Origin: Priapulus caudatus
Lineage: Eukaryota > Priapulida > Priapulimorpha > Priapulimorphida > Priapulidae
Direction: 5' to 3'
NCBI RefSeq assembly: GCF_000485595.1
Contig: NW_014577737.1
Coordinates: forward strand, 106,626 to 170,625
Length of the DNA stretch: 64,000 bases
A model generated the notes under the pieces. That model saw only the letters and a list, made by a program, of their open reading frames with translations, made no database searches and had not been told where the DNA came from. The position numbers were made by a program, and so were the translations under genes. Positions within the stretch are counted from its first letter, which is position 1; each line of letters starts with the position of its first letter. Positions 28,801-39,706 of this stretch are shown here, one piece after another.

Positions 28801-30475
28801 TTTTTTCCCTTGGGACACTGAAAGCAAAACACCATTTCCAGTCCAGATCCTTTTCATTTCCTACACAACAGTGCATCTGGTGCGCTACCATCATCACATG
28901 GGACGGTTGCCATTCTAACAACAATTCTTCCTACTGTACACAGACCTCACAACATCACGAACATGGCTACCATTGTCTCCATTGCCATACCATCATCACC
29001 GTCACTCCCATCGCCAACCTGCCTACCATCATCACCATCACTTCCATCTCGCCAACACTGCTTATCACCGTCACTCCCATCGCACCAACACTGCTATCAC
29101 CGTCAACTCCATCAGCCCAACACTGCTACTCACGATCACTCCCATCGCCAACACTGCCACCATCATCACCGTCACTCCCATCCGCTCCAACACTGCCGAT
29201 CACGTGGACTCCCATCGCCAACACTGCCACCAGTCATCACCGTCACTATCCCATCGCACAACCACTGCTATCACCGTCACTTCCACGCCAACACTGCCAC
29301 AATCATCACCGTCACTCCATCGCCAACACTACCACCGATTCATTCACGTCACTCATCGCAACCACTTGCCACCATCATCACCCGTCACCCCCATCCGCCA
29401 AACTGCTACCATCATCACGTCACTCCATCGCCAACACTCCCACCTCATCACCGTCACTCCCATCGCCAACCTGCTACATCATCACCGTCAACTCCCAGGG
29501 TCCCAACACCTTCGCTACCATTATCCGGTCACTTCATCGGCTAACACTGCTCATCACCGTGCACTCCCATCACCAACACGCCCATCAGTCACCGTCCACT
29601 CCATCGCCACCACTGCTATCACCGTCACTCCATCGCAACACTCCCACCATCCATCACCCGTCCACTCCATCGCCAACACTCCCAGCCTATCCATCACCGT
29701 CGACTCCATCGCCAACACTCTATCATCCTCCACTCCCATGCGCCAACACCTGCCACCATCATCACGTCACTCCCATCGCCCACACCATGCTTCACCGTCA
29801 CTCAATCGCCAACACTGCTACCATATCACGTCACTCCCATCGCCAACACTGCTACCATCATCACCGGTCATCCATCCGCCAGACACTGCTACCATCATCA
29901 CCGTGCACTCCCATCGCACACACTGCTAATCACCGTCACTCCATCGCCCAAACACTCTATCACCGCGACTCCATCGCCAACACTCCACCATCCACTTGTT
30001 GTATTGGCTGACCATCGATCTACCCGCACCACTATCTTCTGGATATGTCATTTTGAACCTCTGATGATGACAGAAGGCGTTGCATGCGTTCTGGATTCTC
30101 CAGGCTATATCCATGGTCGAATTCACTGCTTACCGTGCCGTCTGACTTCGTACATTCGGAACGGGCGTATTCCTTTGGACAGCCAGTCATGCCGAGTTTT
30201 TGGTTTCTTTTTCGATAATCATCTTTGCTGACATGTAGATATATAGATATTAGATAGATAGATAGATAGAAAGATAGATAGATAAATAAATAGATAGATA
30301 GGTAGATAGATAGATATATAGATATTAGATAGATAGATAGATAGAAAGATAGATAGATAAATAAATAGATAGATAGGTAGATAGAGAGATAGATAGATAG
30401 TAGATAGATAGATAGAAAGATAGATAGATAAATAAATAGATAGATAGATAGGTAGATAGATAGATATATAGATAT

Positions 30476-30536
<61 letters not shown>

Positions 30537-30558
30537 GGATAGATAGATGAATAAATAA

Positions 30559-30613
<55 letters not shown>

Positions 30614-33600
30614 GATGGATGGATTGATAGATAGATGGATGAATAGATAGCTAGCTAGCTAGATAAATAGATATATTTTAGGGTATTTTTCTTTCAACCA
30701 ATTGGTCACCAATTGAGCGCTTTGTTTCCCAGGCAATGCCGGGTGTCCTGCTAGTACTTTCTATTTTGTCTGCATTTCACTGGAGTTTGACATGGTACAA
30801 CTTTGAAACTACTCGTATTTAGTAGGTATGGAAATCTTTTGGCTGGTTAGATACAACAGGATGTGGAATACACAGATGGCAGTATAGCATTTCACTTCTC
30901 GATATACCTGAGATGCACTACACACACTATATTCCTCATAAAGTAGAGTCGACTCACCTTTGGTTTGGACTTGCCGTCACCATGTGTGTGATAACCTTTC
31001 ATGTGTCCAACCACAGGCACGTGGCCACCTGTATGCGTCGACACATCATCATTCCCCTCATGAGATGCAGATGCCCCAGTAGCAGTAGGGACAACTCTGT
31101 GTCGAGAAGAAATCAACGTCGGTAAACTACAAGTGGTGAGCACATATGGTGCACAAAAAAAGACTCCCAACATTGATGCCGAGATCAAGTTCTCTATAAT
31201 GGGGCATTATATAATTGATATTATGATTCCAACTAAAATTGTGCAGCTTCCACACTCCCCACTACAGGGCAGCAAAGATAAATATTTCGGCAAATTGACA
31301 AAATATGCCAAAAGTTAACTTCTTAGCTAAACACATATCCTAAATAATTGAAAAATGGCAGCATCTGATTTTCATCTGAATCCTAAAGAATTCTGATCAA
31401 CTGAAGTCCTGCAGCTTCATTACTTACGGCTTTAACGCTGGCAGGGATGCGGGCTTTGCTATGTTGATAAGATGCTGCAGCCTCTTCTCTTCATTTCTCA
31501 ACTCAAAAATTTGTTTCTTCATCTCCATCCTCTCCTTTGCTCCAAATCCTCCCGTTGCTCGAATATTATTCATGAACGCATCAAGTGGATCCACCTCTCC
31601 AGTATCCTGTACCTCTGTTACCATGGTTACATGATATAATAAAGATTCTTGAGTAAACATTCCATGATTCTAGGTCTTAAGCAATAATAATATTAGCACT
31701 TACATACATCTGTAATCACATGCACACATATACTATATGTAATTACGTATCATTTTATTACATTAGATTTTATTATATTATCTACCTGTGCTGGCTTGCT
31801 TCAATATGGCTTCATTCTCTGCTATGCAAGTCTCAACAGTTTTCAGCATCTCCAAAAGTGAGTCGTAAGTTTCAACCGCCTAATTAATTATAGATATCGA
31901 GACAACTAATTAAAAATAAATCAACTAAATTTAAAATAGAGTGGAAACACTTTCAAGAGAAAGTTTGTAAAACTATACAATTCAAGGTTAGCTTGGCATA
32001 TTACTACTAAGGGTTTATCTCAAGGCCAGTTGTATGATAACACATATTAAGCAAATTACTGTACCTTTTCCTCCTTGCCCGCACGTTTCAGTCGCTGAAC
32101 ACGTTTTTGCTCAACAGTGCCGGTTCTGTCGAGAAAATTGTCGTCATCACTGCTGTAATAATCTTCGGCGTGTAAGCTCTTCAGCTTTCTTTTGTGGCTC
32201 TCTGTAGCAGGTGACATGTGGATAAAACAAGTGAGAACGCACATGCTGAGAATTCTCAAAAATAGATATGTCCTCCCAACAACATAAAGATTTATGCATC
32301 TATATCAGGGTTTCTTCTACATAGGAGGCACCGCGGCGCACCACCGTTGTCAAATTTAACAACGCCGTTGTGAAAATGTTCTTGTATTTACCCGCCGTTG
32401 TCAAAATAGTGGCAATCCAAAAATAAATAGATCACCACGTGCTTCTGACTATATACATGGAAAATCGTAATGAAATTCACAGCAACGTTTCTTTTTGCAT
32501 GCCGGCACACTCCTGTGTCATCCCCGATTGCAGCTTTTTCTTTGATTCCGGGAAAGTTTTGCTGTCGCTCCCTCATACCAGCGGTGCCCACCGCTACATA
32601 TACAGCAATAAGCATGTCCACACAACTTACAATCAGTGATGCGCCCCCCCCCCCCCCGTACTTCAATCAATGCCCCCCCCAGCCAGCAAGCACGAGCCAC
32701 GATGTGCACAGCCACGAACGTTGGGGTTACGGGTGTCGCAGGCTGCTTTTGCGTGAATGCGTGAGAATGAGTAGGGCATGCGGGAGTGCGGGAGAATGGG
32801 TCCATATGCGCGAGTCTCCCGCGAAATTCGCAGCGTGAGACTTGGTGGGTCTGCTAACAGAGTAAGATTTAAACTAAAAGGTGAAATTTTATTTTCGGGG
32901 TGCCTCAAATGCAGTCTAAGACATTCACATTTTAAAAATTTTGCTGGGGGGAGACCCACAGAACCCCCCTCTACCTCTCTCCCCCCGCGTCTGCCTGCAG
33001 AATCAACATTCGTGCCTACTGCACGCCTTTGAATCCATCAAGTGCGTTTTTTCCCCAAACTGGCCATTACCACCGTTGTCTAATTTTCCCTCAGAAGAAA
33101 CCCTGTATATCATTCAAATACAATATCAAAGTGACAAGATGTATCATAGGCCTGTTTAAACAATTCCATTTTCATTTTTTCTGGTGCCAAATACTACATT
33201 TGGTACTAAAGTGTTGATAAAACAATGCAGTCCTCAGATTACTCACTGGACCTTTGCAATATCTATATATATTCTATTCTCAATAATTGCATTCATCGAA
33301 GTCCTGTAGGAAATTCTGTACAATTCAATGAATCAATCCCAACATGTGTTGCATGTGCAGCTGCTTACCATGAGATGCCTGTCGTAGAAGGTTGTTGGCA
33401 TCCAGTATACGACAAGCTGATAGTGCACATTGCAGCACGGCTTCTTTCTTCTTTCCTATGATGCTAGCCTCAGCATATAGTGGCTCCCCCTGATTGCCCT
33501 CGATAGGAAGCCTTATATAGGATCAAAATGCATTGGACACATGTTGTAATTGGAATTTGTTTAATGTAATCTTACTAATCAGCTTGCACATCATCACTTC

Positions 33601-36370
33601 ATGTATTGAACAAAACATTCCTATGCCATGAAAGGAAATTAGTATAAATAGTATAGATGTGCTATACTATTTTGTTAAACAAAATGTGAAAACAACTACA
33701 CCCCCCCTCCCCTACACTATACCATAAGACAAAATTGTCCTTGATGCCAAGAGAACAACTGTCAAACAGAACAAAATAACGCAATTCAAATAAGCAACGC
33801 AAAGAGTAAATATTAAATTCATGTACTTCACTCTGCAGTTGTATTGCTTATTGTGAGATGGTCCTTTTTCTGTAACATCATATACCAACTCCAAACCTGG
33901 TTAAATAGAGAAAGGGTTAAAAATCATGGTGCATGAACTGGTGCAGCAGCACGATAACACTAAGTTTGTTCGTTAAGCTAATAATTGGATAACACAATGA
34001 TTTATTTTGTTGTAATTGACATTATTAGGAACGTCAACAGATCAACATCAGGACTACCATGCTTGGATAAGTGACATATATATAATCACTTCAACATCAA
34101 GTTATATTATTATAATACATGTTCTCCTACATTCGTTTGTCTATGCGGGTATATAAATTTAAACGATTTATGCATAATAAATCTAATAAATCAATATCTT
34201 GCCTTCACGTTCGAAAAAGCCACGTAGAGTCTTCTTAGGATCTCTGTACTCCTTCTGGGAGAATACCTCAAGTGCAAAAGGATTTTCTGCTAATGGATCT
34301 TCTTCTACAGCATCCTCACCTATTAGCATAAATATAATAGATTTATTATACTATAGACCCAACACACTTACCAGCTGTTCTTACAAACAACAGTTCTGAA
34401 CACATGCTATAGGATCCCAGAACTTCGTGGGGTCATAGATAATTATCTAGCATATATCTATTAGCATGAACATATCTACACTCTGAAAATACACTCCGCT
34501 TGATCAGTTATGTTCCTGCAATGGTAAAACTTCAGAATTTTCTCGAACACAATATTTTACAATAAGGTGAACAAACATTCGGGGCTTGACAATTTCAATT
34601 CATAATGCCATTCAATGCAATACACTGAATTGCATTGTGAATTGAAATTGCCATAGGCCTCGAATTGTTTTGCCAATACTGCACACAATTAAAATTAAAA
34701 TTAATGTTTTGAAAAAAGCCACACATTCTCTGCACACATTCTACTACGCAAATTTTGAAAGTCAGCATCCCCCTTTCACAGCTTCACATAATATAACAAT
34801 ATGTGCAGAGGGAGGCTCACCCATCCCCCAGTTAATCCCAGATTGTTGGGATTCTTCCTCCTCCTGTTGGCTCTCGCCTTCTCCTGTATCTTTCCCATCA
34901 GACTCATCCAGCTCCTTCTGCAACTCTGCCTCCTCCTGTTTCCTCAGCATCTTCAGCTCAGTTACACTAAGCTCGGACTCCTCCTCTTGATCCTCATCTG
35001 GACCCTGAATACCATGACAGGGGTAGAAATTAACTTTTGAACACGGGAGTCCAACCCCTGCTCTCAAAAAGAGGGAGTCCACAGCAAGTCTCACACCCCC
35101 GTACACGCTGAATCTTCAGCCCCGCGAGACCAAAATGATCAAACACGACAGAAATTTTCTTCGCCGCCTCGCGAGACCGAAAACTCACATGAATCGACCC
35201 TGCACATAGTGAGATTCGTCCACGCTCACATGGATTTGTGCGGAGCACGAAATTCACATTCCGTGCTCAGTACGAACCTCACAATGTGCGAGGTCTTTAA
35301 TGTATCTAATATGTTATTTAATATACAATTTACTATTTACAATTTATATTAATATTTAATTTTCAAAGGAAGAACATAGTACAGGAAACACTCACGTGTT
35401 TGTGTCATTCACTCAAATGAATACTATATCTACTGCCACATACCTGAAGCAAATAGAGCCGTGTACTCCCTGCAAATTTTATTATGTGGCCAACGTGAAT
35501 CCTGTAGTACGTTTTTGGTCTGATTTTCTCCTTATTGAGGTATGTGCCATGGGTACTGTTGAGGTCGAACAGGTAGAAGCCCTTGTTGTGACCACCAGAT
35601 GTCGATGACCGGTACTGGACTACAGCATGGTATCGTGACAATGAAGGGTGTTCCATCACTATGTCACAGCTTTCCAACCGCCCAAACACATAGAAGGATT
35701 TATTGTCAAGGTCGACAGTAGAAATTATTGAACCATTCCTCAACACCTCAAATTTATATTCATGTAAGGAAATACCACCCCATGATGGCTCCTTGTAAGG
35801 GATTTGGGCGACCTTTTCTTCTAGTCGTGTTACCGGTGATTTAACTGAGGAATGATTAGTAATATTATTGTATTTGGACTTGTCAATATCTTCCGCATTA
35901 CTGGATTCTGAGTTTTCGCTTATATTGGCCGTTTCACTGTTGTCCTCCTCAGGAATTCCTTGTGCTGTTAAGTGCGGGGTTGCACTTTTCTGTGTAATCT
36001 CAGAACGACTGATGCTTTCGGCTGCAGGTTCAATTGTCTTTGAATGCTTAGAAAAACCCGGCCGTGGTCCGACCATCATAGGCATTTTAAACGCAACATT
36101 CTGTTTTTTATGGGGCGCTGTAGCCTGCATTTCTGTAGGTGCCAGATTGCTAACTTTTGCCTCAACTACATGCTCTGCTGGCGAAGGCATCTGAACACGT
36201 TGGCATAGTTCTACAGTAGAATTTGCATCACCAGCATGGTCAACAATACTACTATTAGTAATAGTATAAGTATTACTAGCAGGTGGCGACTGTACCAGCA
36301 GAGGCAGAGCCAGAGGAAGAGGTTCCTTGTCAAGTGAATCACCTTCACGTGTCCTTTTGTCTGTATCCAT
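13596..36370 (-). CDS. SLC4A1AP: Kanadaptin, thirteen exons, complete across an apparent duplication (922 aa)
   Basis: Minus-strand exons: 36370-35444, 35004-34821, 34319-34203, 33896-33827, 33511-33369, 32201-32065, 31879-31786, 31614-31428, 31126-30958, 18053-17901, 15697-15242, 14495-14414 and 13645-13596 (TAA). Every phase joins, totalling 2,769 bp. Exon 1 ends in an FHA domain ([33 protein letters not shown]). Exons 3-5 give the dsRNA-binding-like domain ([34 protein letters not shown]). Exon 6 has [18 protein letters not shown], exons 7-8 a coiled coil with DPLDAFM, exon 10 an acidic run, and the last exons the family's C-terminal signature ([10 protein letters not shown], then [14 protein letters not shown]). 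Known: a nuclear/cytoplasmic FHA protein first described as a binder of anion exchanger 1; its core function is unsettled. Intron 3 has a GC donor. A second, damaged copy of exons 1-9 lies between exons 9 and 10. Vertebrate forms are near 800 residues. Confidence 0.93.
13918..14344. repeat. TIR MITE in kanadaptin intron 12
   Basis: Inverted ends of about 50 bp (CTGTATGATACAGGCGGT, then CCGCTTCACTACACTAACCG) lie at 13918-13970 and 14291-14342. The 10-mer ACAACTGACA stands close outside both ends (13903-13912 and 14345-14354), consistent with a target duplication of about 10 bp of Mutator type, although a few unduplicated bases intervene. Confidence 0.75.
14805..15140. repeat. Dispersed repeat with GAAATTAAC start and GGACTCC motifs
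   Basis: Begins AGGGTGCGAAATTAACGCGA and ends TAGGGGTAGAAATTTAC when read inverted, with repeated GGAGTCCG/CGGACTCC blocks. Related sequence (GGGTAGAAATTAAC, ACGGGAGTCCAAC) lies at 24210-24490 and 35025-35290 in kanadaptin intron 1. It is probably a non-autonomous element with imperfect inverted ends. Confidence 0.6.
15860..16330. repeat. Intronic repeat mixture with a short TTAGGG tract and tRNA-like relic
   Basis: Starts with ACAAGAGCCGCAGAGCG, related to the sequence at about 54298. It holds four CCCTAA units at 16078-16101. The minus strand of 16260-16330 vaguely resembles a tRNA-derived SINE head (GGATAGCCGAACGCG; GGATTGTATCCC), too degenerate to call a tRNA gene. Confidence 0.4.
16390..17460 (-). 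repeat. Dispersed D1-type repeat (GTCCGTCCGTC family), inverted orientation
   Basis: Reverse-complement of material at 47426-48040 and 49308-49920. Shared blocks include CGTACGTCGAGCAGTTAAGA, the ACGGACGGACG run, TCGAGCCACGGCAATTTTTT and GTAGATGGCGCTATACCCGC. It fills most of kanadaptin intron 10. Confidence 0.75.
19039..19890. repeat. GATA tetranucleotide microsatellite containing an assembly gap
   Basis: Long, imperfect GATA/TAGA repeat with occasional GGTAG and GACAG variants. A run of exactly 25 N lies at 19160-19184. A shorter version of the same array recurs at 30236-30672 before the second copy of the downstream locus. Confidence 0.95.
19160..19184. other. Assembly gap (25 N)
   Basis: Fixed-length run of N inside the GATA repeat, at the left border of the low-quality duplicate. 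Single N also occur at 38598 and 39417 near the right border. Confidence 0.99.
20170..25565 (-). pseudogene. SLC4A1AP: Damaged second copy of kanadaptin exons 1-9
   Basis: Counterparts of exons 1-9 lie at roughly 25564-24648, 24200-24005, 23525-23405, 23095-23030, 22712-22562, 21415-21275, 21090-21000, 20824-20640 and 20345-20172. The reading frame is broken many times; exon 1, a single open frame in the right-hand copy, is split into several pieces here, starting with an indel a few bases after the ATG. Coding substitutions also exist (DEDYYSS here against AEDYYSS; SLDEY here against SLHEY), which suggests a different allele beneath the errors. This is either an assembly artefact or, less likely, a real decaying partial duplication. 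Confidence 0.8.
26300..26545. repeat. T2 element (TTAGGG-tipped inverted repeat), unit A copy
   Basis: Indel-damaged equivalent of 37099-37318: arms around TGGTGCAAATACAC and GACGTC, core of TTAGGG-type repeats in both orientations. Confidence 0.7.
28900..30000. repeat. Minisatellite of about 36 bp, unit A copy
   Basis: Tandem units of the type CACCGTCACTCCCATCGCCA followed by ACACTGCTACCATCAT, with many indels. It opens overlapping plus-strand frames of up to 460 codons rich in H, S, P and T; these are repeat artefacts. Only about three clean units survive in unit B at 39264-39395. Confidence 0.9.
30236..30672. repeat. GATA microsatellite between the two units
   Basis: GATA/TAGA array ending GCTAGCTAGCTAGATAAATA, the same ending as at 19860-19890. 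It marks the junction between unit A and unit B. Confidence 0.95.
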
Positions 36371-36825
36371 AGTCGCCTACTAGTAGTATATACCTGCGAA
36401 TGACAATTTAAATAATTAAGTTTTCAAAAACATTGTATATAATAAGCGATAGCCACAGAGTGTAACTGTCTGTTTTCATTTACAAACTAACAACAAGTCA
36501 AAAACAAAACAACACGAACTCGCAAACGTAGCGCGCACTCGCGGCGTAGAGCGCATGCGCGCGCCGAATTCCTTATTTCCGTATCCGGGTTCAAGGGCAC
36601 CAGAAGATTTTATTTTGTTAGAACTTAGAAGTACAACTTCAAGTAGCCTATTTACTTCGACTGTCCATTTGCTGAATTAGTCATGTTCTACAAGTATTTT
36701 CCAGGAACTAACACGTTCGCAGCTACTAGTCAACAGGCGGCATATTATCCTCAGGTAACCATATCTAGTATCAGTATCATTAATGACATTTATCGTATAA
36801 TAATAATGTATTAGTAGTAGTACTA

Positions 36826-37610
36826 CAGTAAAAACCCGCGTATAAGAACATAGATTTTTCCAAGTTAGCCTCAACATGTTCTTATATAAATGGTGCTTAC
36901 TGAAAAATTAGGCTCAAAAGGTTCTTAAATAGGTTCTTAATTGTTTCTACTTTTAATATGTACTAGCTGAAAACCCGCGCTACGCGCGGGCTTAGTGACT
37001 GTGATGCATGTGTTACCAGTACAGTAGTGTTATGTGTAAGGTGTTGTATGGAGAGTTTAGTTGTTGCACATGTTTTTTTTTTATGGTTGAGATAATATGG
37101 TGCAAATACACTTTATGACGTCCAGTATGGCGGCGCAGTATGGGGGCGCCTAACCCCCCTAACCTAATTCTAACCCTAACCCTAACAACTGTTATTGTTA
37201 GGGTTAGGGTTAGGTTTAGGGTTAGGGTTAGGGTTAGGGTTAGAATTAGGGTTAGGGTTAGGGTTAGGCGCCCCCATACTGCGCCGCCATACTGGACGTC
37301 ATAAAGTGTATTTGCACCGATAATATTATATGATATATATAATATAATATAATATTATATTATAGATATGATTGTTATTGTTGAGCATTGGCATTGGCAT
37401 TGGCATTGGCATTGTTATTGCATCGATATTGTTTAAGCTCGTCTTTTTTATTTTACCTGTGTTTCTTTTTAAGTCTTCATCTGCATGGAAAATTAAGAAC
37501 CTACTTTAAAATCTTAGCCTAAAACAGGTTCTTATGTAAAGGGGTCTAAATGGGAAATTTTAGCCTAACATGTTCTTAAAATCTATGTTCTTATACGCGG
37601 GTTTTTACTG
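36826..37610. repeat. Pogo/Tigger-like MITE, TA target duplication
   Basis: Termini CAGTAAAAACCCGCGTATAA are inverted at both ends, perfect for about 33 bp, and flanked by TA on each side. The CAGTA-type end and TA duplication fit the pogo branch of Tc1/mariner. There is no transposase. A second inverted element (T2) is nested inside. The degraded twin lies at about 26024-26850 in unit A. Confidence 0.8.
37099..37318. repeat. T2 inverted element with telomere-like core, nested in the MITE
   Basis: Arms of about 55 bp (GGTGCAAATACACTTTATGA, ACGTCCAGTATGGCGGCGC) close on a core of CCTAACCC repeats, a short AACTGTTATTGTT hinge, and a longer GGGTTAGGGTTAGG tract. The core itself can fold back on itself. 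Confidence 0.85.
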
Positions 37611-37695
37611 TATTACTATTAGTATTACTAGTATTAGTATTAGTATTAATGATAATCTTGAAGTTGAGTCTTGACAGTGTCACGCAGTGACGCTG

Positions 37696-38023
37696 ATAGG
37701 GTCTATGTCCCCCAGGTTACTGCCGGAACGTACCCTGGGTACGGTCCGGTATACCGGAACGTACCCTGGTACTAAATACTACTATCTAATATACCTGACC
37801 GTACCTCGCCTACTCCACTAACGAGTCTAGGGAGTCGTCTACGCCTACTCCCTAACCCTAACCCTAAGTCCTAACCCTGACTCTAACCCTAACCCTAACA
37901 CTAACAGTAACACTAACCCTAACCATATCACTATCAGCTAGATAGTTATCAGGGTACGTTCCGGTATACCGGACCGTACCCCTGGGTACGTTCCGGCAGT
38001 ACCCTGGGGGACATAGACCCTAT
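37696..38023. repeat. T1 family copy 3 (clean)
   Basis: Ends ATAGGGTCTATGTCCCCCAG and GGGGGACATAGACCCTAT, the nested GGTCCGGTATACCGG palindrome in both arms, and a CCCTAACCCTAA stretch inside. CGCAGTGACGCTGA stands at both outer edges. The damaged twin lies at about 26930-27270. Confidence 0.85.
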
Positions 38024-38182
38024 CAGCCGCAGTGACGCTGAAGGGGTCGTTGTCGTATCACTAATCAGGTACTACAGATATGTACCCAAGGTACATATAT
38101 GTCAGGGTTCTCCCTACGTTGCGCAAACGGGGCGCGCGCGCCCCGTTTGGGAAAACTCCCCCCCTGTTTCAATTAGGCAATT

Positions 38183-38598
38183 CCACGGTAACGGAATTAC
38201 AATTCAGATACATTTTTGTCTTAGTTTTACCTGCCATGGCTTAGTCCAACAGCTGAACTGATGAACTAAACCCTTATTAGTTCTGCTGATACCCCTGCTT
38301 TTTTGGTAAAAACATAGTTCAGAGAAATCCCTTACGCGGGAGGGAGTGTGACCAAGAAAGTGTCGGTAACGGAATTACGGCAGAAAATAGGGTCTTATTT
38401 TTACCTCAACTTTCAGAGGGAGTTCTCTGAAATCTATAATAGGAGGGCAACATGTTTTCCATGAAATTTGTAGTCTCATGTGTTGACTAGACTATGGTGG
38501 CTATAATTTGGCTCATATATTCATGAATATCGTGCAGGCAGTGTTTTTTCCAAAAAAAACAGCGGTAACGGAATTACGAAATGGTAACGGAATTACGN
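38183..38598. repeat. Stretch with repeated GGTAACGGAATTAC motif
   Basis: The 14-mer occurs at about 38188, 38364, 38565 and 38583, and in unit A at about 27440-28240. Spacing is irregular at first (near 180-200 bp), then close together. No gene is seen. The perfect 24-bp GC palindrome (38125-38148) lies just before it. Confidence 0.65.
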
Positions 38599-39417
38599 TA
38601 TGTTTGGCGGCTATGGAGTGCTGGACGACGGTGGAGTAGAAATATGTTCAAGCAGTGTTGGCGATGGGAGTCGACGGGATGAGATAAGCAGTGGTTAGGA
38701 ACGATGTAGTAGCGTACTTTGACGGTGATTTGCTATCCAGTTCATGTGGCACGTTTGTAGGTGCGAGGAATTGAGTGTAGTAAGGCTATGATGACGGTGG
38801 GGGGCACACATGGTTACGATGACGATAGGGTAGCCATGCTGTCCCAGCGTACCTCTCTGTGCGAGTGGCTGTGAGTCTTGTACAGTAGAAGTGTATGGTT
38901 GCATCGAAAACATGCAACCGGGTGTAACACTGCACCTGGATTTTGTTTGTCAGCAATAACCGTAGACGCTGAGAGATCACACAGGCAGGATGGTCACTGT
39001 CGATTGTCGAGCTAGTGAATCTGAAAAAGGATCGACTGGAAATTGGTTATTGCTTCTAAGTTCTTATGAATGTCTTTCACCTGCTCATTGGAACCTGTTT
39101 TGGCATTTTTTTTTCCCTTGGGACACTGAAGCAAAACCCATTTCCAGTCCAGATCCTTTTCAGTTCCTACACAACCAGTGCCATCCTGGTTGCTACCATC
39201 ATCACTGGGACGGTTGCCATCACCAACACTTCTACTGTACACAGACTCCACACCATCACGAACATGGCTACCATCGTCATCATTGCCACCATCATCACCG
39301 TCACTCCCATCGCCAACACTGCTACCATCATCACCGTCACTCCCATCGCCAACACTGCTATCACCGTCACTCCCATCGCCAACACTGCTATCACGGGAGT
39401 GACGATCGACCAACANC
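38598..39417. other. Scaffold-join segment bounded by single Ns
   Basis: Starts and ends with one N. The first part (38599-38990) contains minisatellite-like sequence in inverted orientation (GTTGGCGATGGGAGT). From about 39100 it resumes homology with unit A (28800 onward) and ends in about three minisatellite units. Probably stitched contig ends. No gene seen. Confidence 0.7.
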
Positions 39418-39706
39418 CTTCGCAATGGAGGCTGCGATTTAACATGAATGATTATGGTGAACAATTTATGTGTCGCATGGCAGGTTAAATTACGAGATTT
39501 GCCTAATGTGTTATGATATAGGTGAATGTTGTATAGTTCATTGGGTAACGAATTTAACCAAGGTTAGACTGTTGACAAATAGAAGGATTGAGCAGTCCTA
39601 TTAACAATATAATGGGCGCATAATTAAAGAATAAATATTTCCAATCGATATTGCACAAGTTGACGAAGGATGCCTACAGTAAACTGGCCCTTGTATAGTT
39701 AGATAA

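Larger units (their letters stand above)
19185..30235. repeat. Left copy (unit A) of a tandem duplication of about 10 kb, indel-rich
   Basis: Collinear with 30236-39400: GATA array, kanadaptin exons 9 to 1, a pogo-like MITE with TTAGGG core, a T1 element, GTAACGGAATTAC motifs and a CACCGTCACTCCCATCGCC minisatellite. Unit A differs mainly by very many single-base insertions and deletions, in coding and non-coding sequence alike, plus some real substitutions. That pattern is typical of uncorrected long reads placed beside a polished copy. Confidence 0.85.
30673..39400. repeat. Right copy (unit B) of the duplication, clean sequence
   Basis: Carries the intact kanadaptin exons 1-9 used in the gene model, followed by the pogo-like MITE, the T1 copy and the GTAACGGAATTAC stretch. 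Collinearity with unit A stops at the N at 38598. It resumes at about 39100 and ends in the minisatellite. Confidence 0.85.

Noticed and set aside
29000-30000. CRISPR-like regular repeat array
   Set aside because: There are no distinct spacers; it is a degenerate minisatellite in an animal genome.
28629-30011. 460-codon open frame and overlapping frames rich in His, Ser, Pro and Thr
   Set aside because: They run through a minisatellite of about 36 bp in the indel-rich unit A. All three frames are open for the same reason, and the cleaner unit B copy has only about three units.
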